A DNA stretch of 64,000 nucleotides. It comes from Nematostella vectensis. Taxonomy: Eukaryota; Cnidaria; Anthozoa; Actiniaria; Edwardsiidae. How positions within the stretch are numbered: position 1 is the stretch's first letter; each line of letters starts with the position of its first letter. The DNA is taken from assembly GCF_932526225.1 (NCBI RefSeq), contig NC_064037.1:2571203-2635202 (forward strand). The letters run 5' to 3'. Under the pieces are notes generated by a model. That model did no database searches. It was not told where the DNA came from and saw only the letters and a list, made by a program, of their open reading frames with translations. The translations under genes were made by a program, and so were the position numbers. Shown here one piece after another: positions 61,207-64,000 of this stretch.

Positions 61207-63143
61207 GGAGGCCTAAATATAGGGCTTGTGGTGCCATTTACAACTGGGTCTGTGACAAAACTTACGAGACAAGTTTCAGGATAATCACATGGGGAATCAT
61301 CAAGTTCAAGGATCACTAGCGAACTCTGCTTTTGGTCGGCAGACAATACACTGGCTGGGACATACAAGGTCTTCTGGGGCCCTACGACTGGCCAGTACCG
61401 GCCCAAGTTGAACCCATTAATGAAGACAACGCCTTTACTCCAGCCATCTAATCGCAAGTAGCAATCAAATCCAGTATCACCAAATGGGGCAGCGGGGATC
61501 ACTCCAGTGTAGAATGTTGGTGAGATAGCATTGTCAGTTCCAGGGAGAGCACTTGCCAATAAGGATTGCATTTTATGGTTCTTAACAGCATTATCAAGAT
61601 TTAGTGGATACATTTCCCAATTCAGAATCTGAACATTATCAATTGTGACGTTTCCAACAAGTCCTTTGGGGTCAACCATTTCAGAGCCATAACCAATATG
61701 TCCCATATTCTCTACCAAGATATCAAGTTCCAGAAATTCGGATATGACAATTGTGGCATTGGACTCTCCTTTTGTACGGTTGAGGGTCCTTTGTCTGATG
61801 CTACCCACGTATACAATAGCCCTGTCACGGACAAGTCCTTCAACATTCAGCATCCTTGTAGACTGTGTAAACATGGAAGGAATCTGACTACGGTACAAGA
61901 CAAAACCACTGTATTGGTCAAGTTCTTCCATCGTTTGAGGGTATTTTGACTTGTATGGACCACCCGGGGTCAACTCTGACAGGATATCAATCATGCGCGC
62001 ACCTCTTTTCATTTCCACTGTTCCATAAGAATACTTGGGTGTGGCTGGAGGAATGGGAATGTCAGGAAGTGATGCATGTTTTCCAACCACCTCCCTTATG
62101 GCAAAGTACTTCTCTGTGGGGTCTCCAGCCTCCGTCAGTGGTGCATCATAATCATAACTTGTTGGAACAGGCTGAAAGCTACTAGCACCAGCATTAGCAT
62201 TTGCACCATTCCAAAATCCAAAATTGGTACCTCCTTCAAACATATAGAGATTCACAGATGCATTCAAAGCCAGGATTTTGTCAAGGTACTGAGACACAGA
62301 TTCTGAAGTCTTTGTTTGATGCTGTTCACCCCAGTGGTCTAGCCAGCCAGTGTAATACTCTGAATTAACGAATGGGCCCTTAGGCTGAAACTGCCGCTGT
62401 ATGTTAAATGCTGCGGCTGGGTCAATACCTGGACCAAAGTCTATAGTAGTAAAAAGGGACAGCAGAGTTCCACATTTGAGATTATATGGGATCGGAGGGT
62501 CAGTTGTGAATAGGATTACATTACTCCCCAAGTGCTGTCTGAATGTGATTTCTAAATGGTTCATATATTCGTGATCACATGTATAGTAATTACCATACTC
62601 GTTTTCAACCTGGACCATAATAACTGGGCCACCGTGTTCATACAAATAAGCCTTCAGTTTCGGCAATAGCACCCCCATCCATGAATCCACAGCTGACATA
62701 TAAGCTTGGTCCTTGGACGATCTTAGAGTGATTGAAGAGTTTTTCAAAAGCCAGGCTGGTAGGCCTCCAAAGTCCCATTCCGCGCAAATATAGGGCCCAG
62801 CTCGGACAATCGCCACCAAGTCCAGACTGTGAGCTAACTCTAAAAAAGAGAGCAGATCTGCACCACCATCGAAGTTGTATTTTCCCGGTGTTGGCTCGTG
62901 CAAATTCCAAGGCACATAGGTTTGGATTGCGTTCATTCCTGCAGCCTTCATTTTCAAAAGTCTGTCTTTCCAGAAGAACTGTGGCACCCGAAAATAGTGA
63001 ATTCCTCCAGAAATGTAGCGAAACGGTTGACCATCCTTCAAGAACCTATTGTTGTCAAAGTCGATGGTGAATGATTTCGCAGCGATTGGGTTTATGTACG
63101 AGAATACGATGGAAACTGCGAGCAAAAGGTAGGAAACAGCCAT
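61161..63143 (-). CDS. GLB1-like: Beta-galactosidase, GH35 (GLB1/GLB1L-like), single exon, 660 aa
   Basis: The product has a signal peptide (residues 1-22). The GH35 TIM barrel spans about 25-350: RYISGGIHYFRVP, NAIQTYVPWNLHEP, AGPYICAEWDFGGLPAWLL. The acid/base is E182 in VQVENEYGNYY and the nucleophile E262 in FVNSEYYTGWLDHWG; GGTNFGFWNGAN follows. C-terminal beta domains end near GFNLGRYWPVVGPQ and LVILELDD. Family role: removal of terminal beta-galactose from glycoconjugates in the lysosome or outside the cell. Length fits GLB1. There are no introns, whereas vertebrate GLB1 has many, so it may be a retrocopy or have lost them. The final FKAALSPVYFRSTT is encoded by a MITE arm. GTCACATGAC lies 37 nt upstream. 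Confidence 0.95.
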   Translation of the reverse strand: MAVSYLLLAVSIVFSYINPIAAKSFTIDFDNNRFLKDGQPFRYISGGIHYFRVPQFFWKDRLLKMKAAGMNAIQTYVPWNLHEPTPGKYNFDGGADLLSFLELAHSLDLVAIVRAGPYICAEWDFGGLPAWLLKNSSITLRSSKDQAYMSAVDSWMGVLLPKLKAYLYEHGGPVIMVQVENEYGNYYTCDHEYMNHLEITFRQHLGSNVILFTTDPPIPYNLKCGTLLSLFTTIDFGPGIDPAAAFNIQRQFQPKGPFVNSEYYTGWLDHWGEQHQTKTSESVSQYLDKILALNASVNLYMFEGGTNFGFWNGANANAGASSFQPVPTSYDYDAPLTEAGDPTEKYFAIREVVGKHASLPDIPIPPATPKYSYGTVEMKRGARMIDILSELTPGGPYKSKYPQTMEELDQYSGFVLYRSQIPSMFTQSTRMLNVEGLVRDRAIVYVGSIRQRTLNRTKGESNATIVISEFLELDILVENMGHIGYGSEMVDPKGLVGNVTIDNVQILNWEMYPLNLDNAVKNHKMQSLLASALPGTDNAISPTFYTGVIPAAPFGDTGFDCYLRLDGWSKGVVFINGFNLGRYWPVVGPQKTLYVPASVLSADQKQSSLVILELDDSPCDYPETCLVSFVTDPVVNGTTSPIFRPPFKAALSPVYFRSTT

Positions 63144-63888
63144 GTTTGTCGCAGTATCTACACACCACAGGGAAACCGTGTCACATGACTGTCACGAGTA
63201 CGGCTCGGTTCCATTACCCATGAGATAAGTGGCGCACAGGGGGCAGGAGGAAGAAGGGGGGGAGGGGGAGGGTGCATACTCTTGATCTTTCTCAATACAC
63301 TCAACTCAATAGACTTCTCTCAAGTCTTATCTTTTTAAGATGAAAACACCACATGAAGGAAAACAAAAGTTCAGTTTAAGCGCGCCGGGTTCCATCATCG
63401 AGAATTCGAGTTAATGTGGGGAGAAACAATTCAAAGAAATTATTAAAATGCCGAGTTATTACCGCCCAGCTCTCTTTTTTTACTTAGTATTCACAAAGAT
63501 TGGAATTGTTAGTTTTACACGACTCGGCAGAAATGTCCGTCCCAATCAACATCCACTATAATATCGCATCACTAATTTTCGAATTTCATCTCATAAACGT
63601 ATCCTCATTTCCTATTCGATTTTAATCTAAATGATTTACAATTAAGAGAAAAATTTTAAAACAACTGTAGAGAAATAAAACAGACGTTTTTTTATAGTTC
63701 CACCCGTAATTGATATTTAATATTTAAGAAGAGCAAACAACCAGTAAGCCCTAAACCATGATAAACAGACGTTGTCATGACATCAAGTGCGCCGAGCGGA
63801 AGGTCAATAGGCATGCTGAGTGCTATCGGAAGATTGCCTCACGTCTGATGTGAATCACTCTTTTTTCGGCCTTTTCTACTGACCTGCC
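63144..63888. other. Intergenic region upstream of the beta-galactosidase gene
   Basis: GTCACATGAC at 63180-63189 is one base off the CLEAR palindrome. A purine-rich G tract lies at 63238-63271. It probably holds divergent promoters for the galactosidase and the possible gene starting at 63889. Confidence 0.5.
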
Positions 63889-64000
63889 ATGAAAACGGTT
63901 TCTACGAGCGCTTGCTTAGCTCTTTTGGCAAGAGTCAATGGTTGGCAACAAGTGGAACTTCAGAAGCCGTTACAAAGTAGTATCTGGTATGTGTGTCCGT
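63889..64000 (+). CDS. Possible first exon of a plus-strand gene (runs off right edge)
   Basis: An ATG at 63889 opens a frame to the window end beginning MKTVSTSACLALLARVNGWQ. A good donor-like site, CTG|GTATGTGTG, is near 63987, which would give a ~33-residue first exon. The peptide lacks acidic residues near its start and has hydrophobic and basic residues, so a targeting peptide is possible. No family was recognised and the call rests on context only. Confidence 0.35.
   Translation, partial: MKTVSTSACLALLARVNGWQQVELQKPLQSSIWYVCP

Overview
This is metazoan nuclear DNA. It has split genes with GT-AG introns, UTR-scale spacers, many MITEs and microsatellites, two kinds of retroelement remnant, and a Polinton/Maverick giant transposon. 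The vertebrate-like gene set (rabankyrin-5, a sesquipedalian/PHETA protein, a PLBD-type phospholipase B-like protein, a GLB1-type beta-galactosidase, an outer-arm-type Tctex light chain), the short to moderate introns, and a capsid-bearing Polinton fit an anthozoan cnidarian such as a sea anemone. That placement is inference; no species-specific marker was seen.

Layout. Positions 1-5870 hold part of a Polinton: a major capsid protein (minus strand, running off the left edge), an integrase (plus) and a protein-primed family B DNA polymerase (minus), then a tandem array of TGATTGACAG and GTCACGTGAC sites. Positions 6000-14040 are repeat-rich non-coding DNA with a Penelope-like GIY-YIG fragment fused to a LINE RT remnant, a 53-bp minisatellite, and a ~1-kb inverted-repeat element inserted in that minisatellite. 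Positions 14061-31372 (minus) hold 14 exons of an ANKFY1/rabankyrin-5 gene, from the start codon to mid-ankyrin region. The remaining ankyrin repeats and the FYVE domain are not in the window, so the next intron probably spans the Polinton. Inside this gene lie a nested plus-strand Tctex gene (20570-21193), a ~2.4-kb 35-bp minisatellite, and a 213-bp triplication of exon 6.

Positions 32387-33430 (minus) are a single-exon PHETA gene, divergent from an 11-exon PLBD gene (33920-43762, plus). A 7-exon KH-domain gene of unknown family occupies 45907-54651 (plus), a LamG-EGF membrane protein 55837-58469 (minus), and a single-exon GH35 beta-galactosidase 61161-63143 (minus). A possible first exon begins at 63889.

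How the genes relate. Four neighbours act in the endosome-lysosome system in other animals: rabankyrin-5 (Rab5/EHD endosomal effector), PHETA (OCRL partner), PLBD (lysosomal Ntn-hydrolase family) and GLB1-like (lysosomal galactosidase). PLBD and GLB1 have CLEAR-like E-boxes within 100 nt of the start codon.

The most unusual pattern is repeated minisatellite birth at the 3' edge of coding exons. Arrays start at the donor sites of ANKFY1 exon 6, ANKFY1 exon 14 and PLBD exon 10, and at the stop codon of the Tctex gene. Two of them copy a functional-looking 5' splice site in most or all units.
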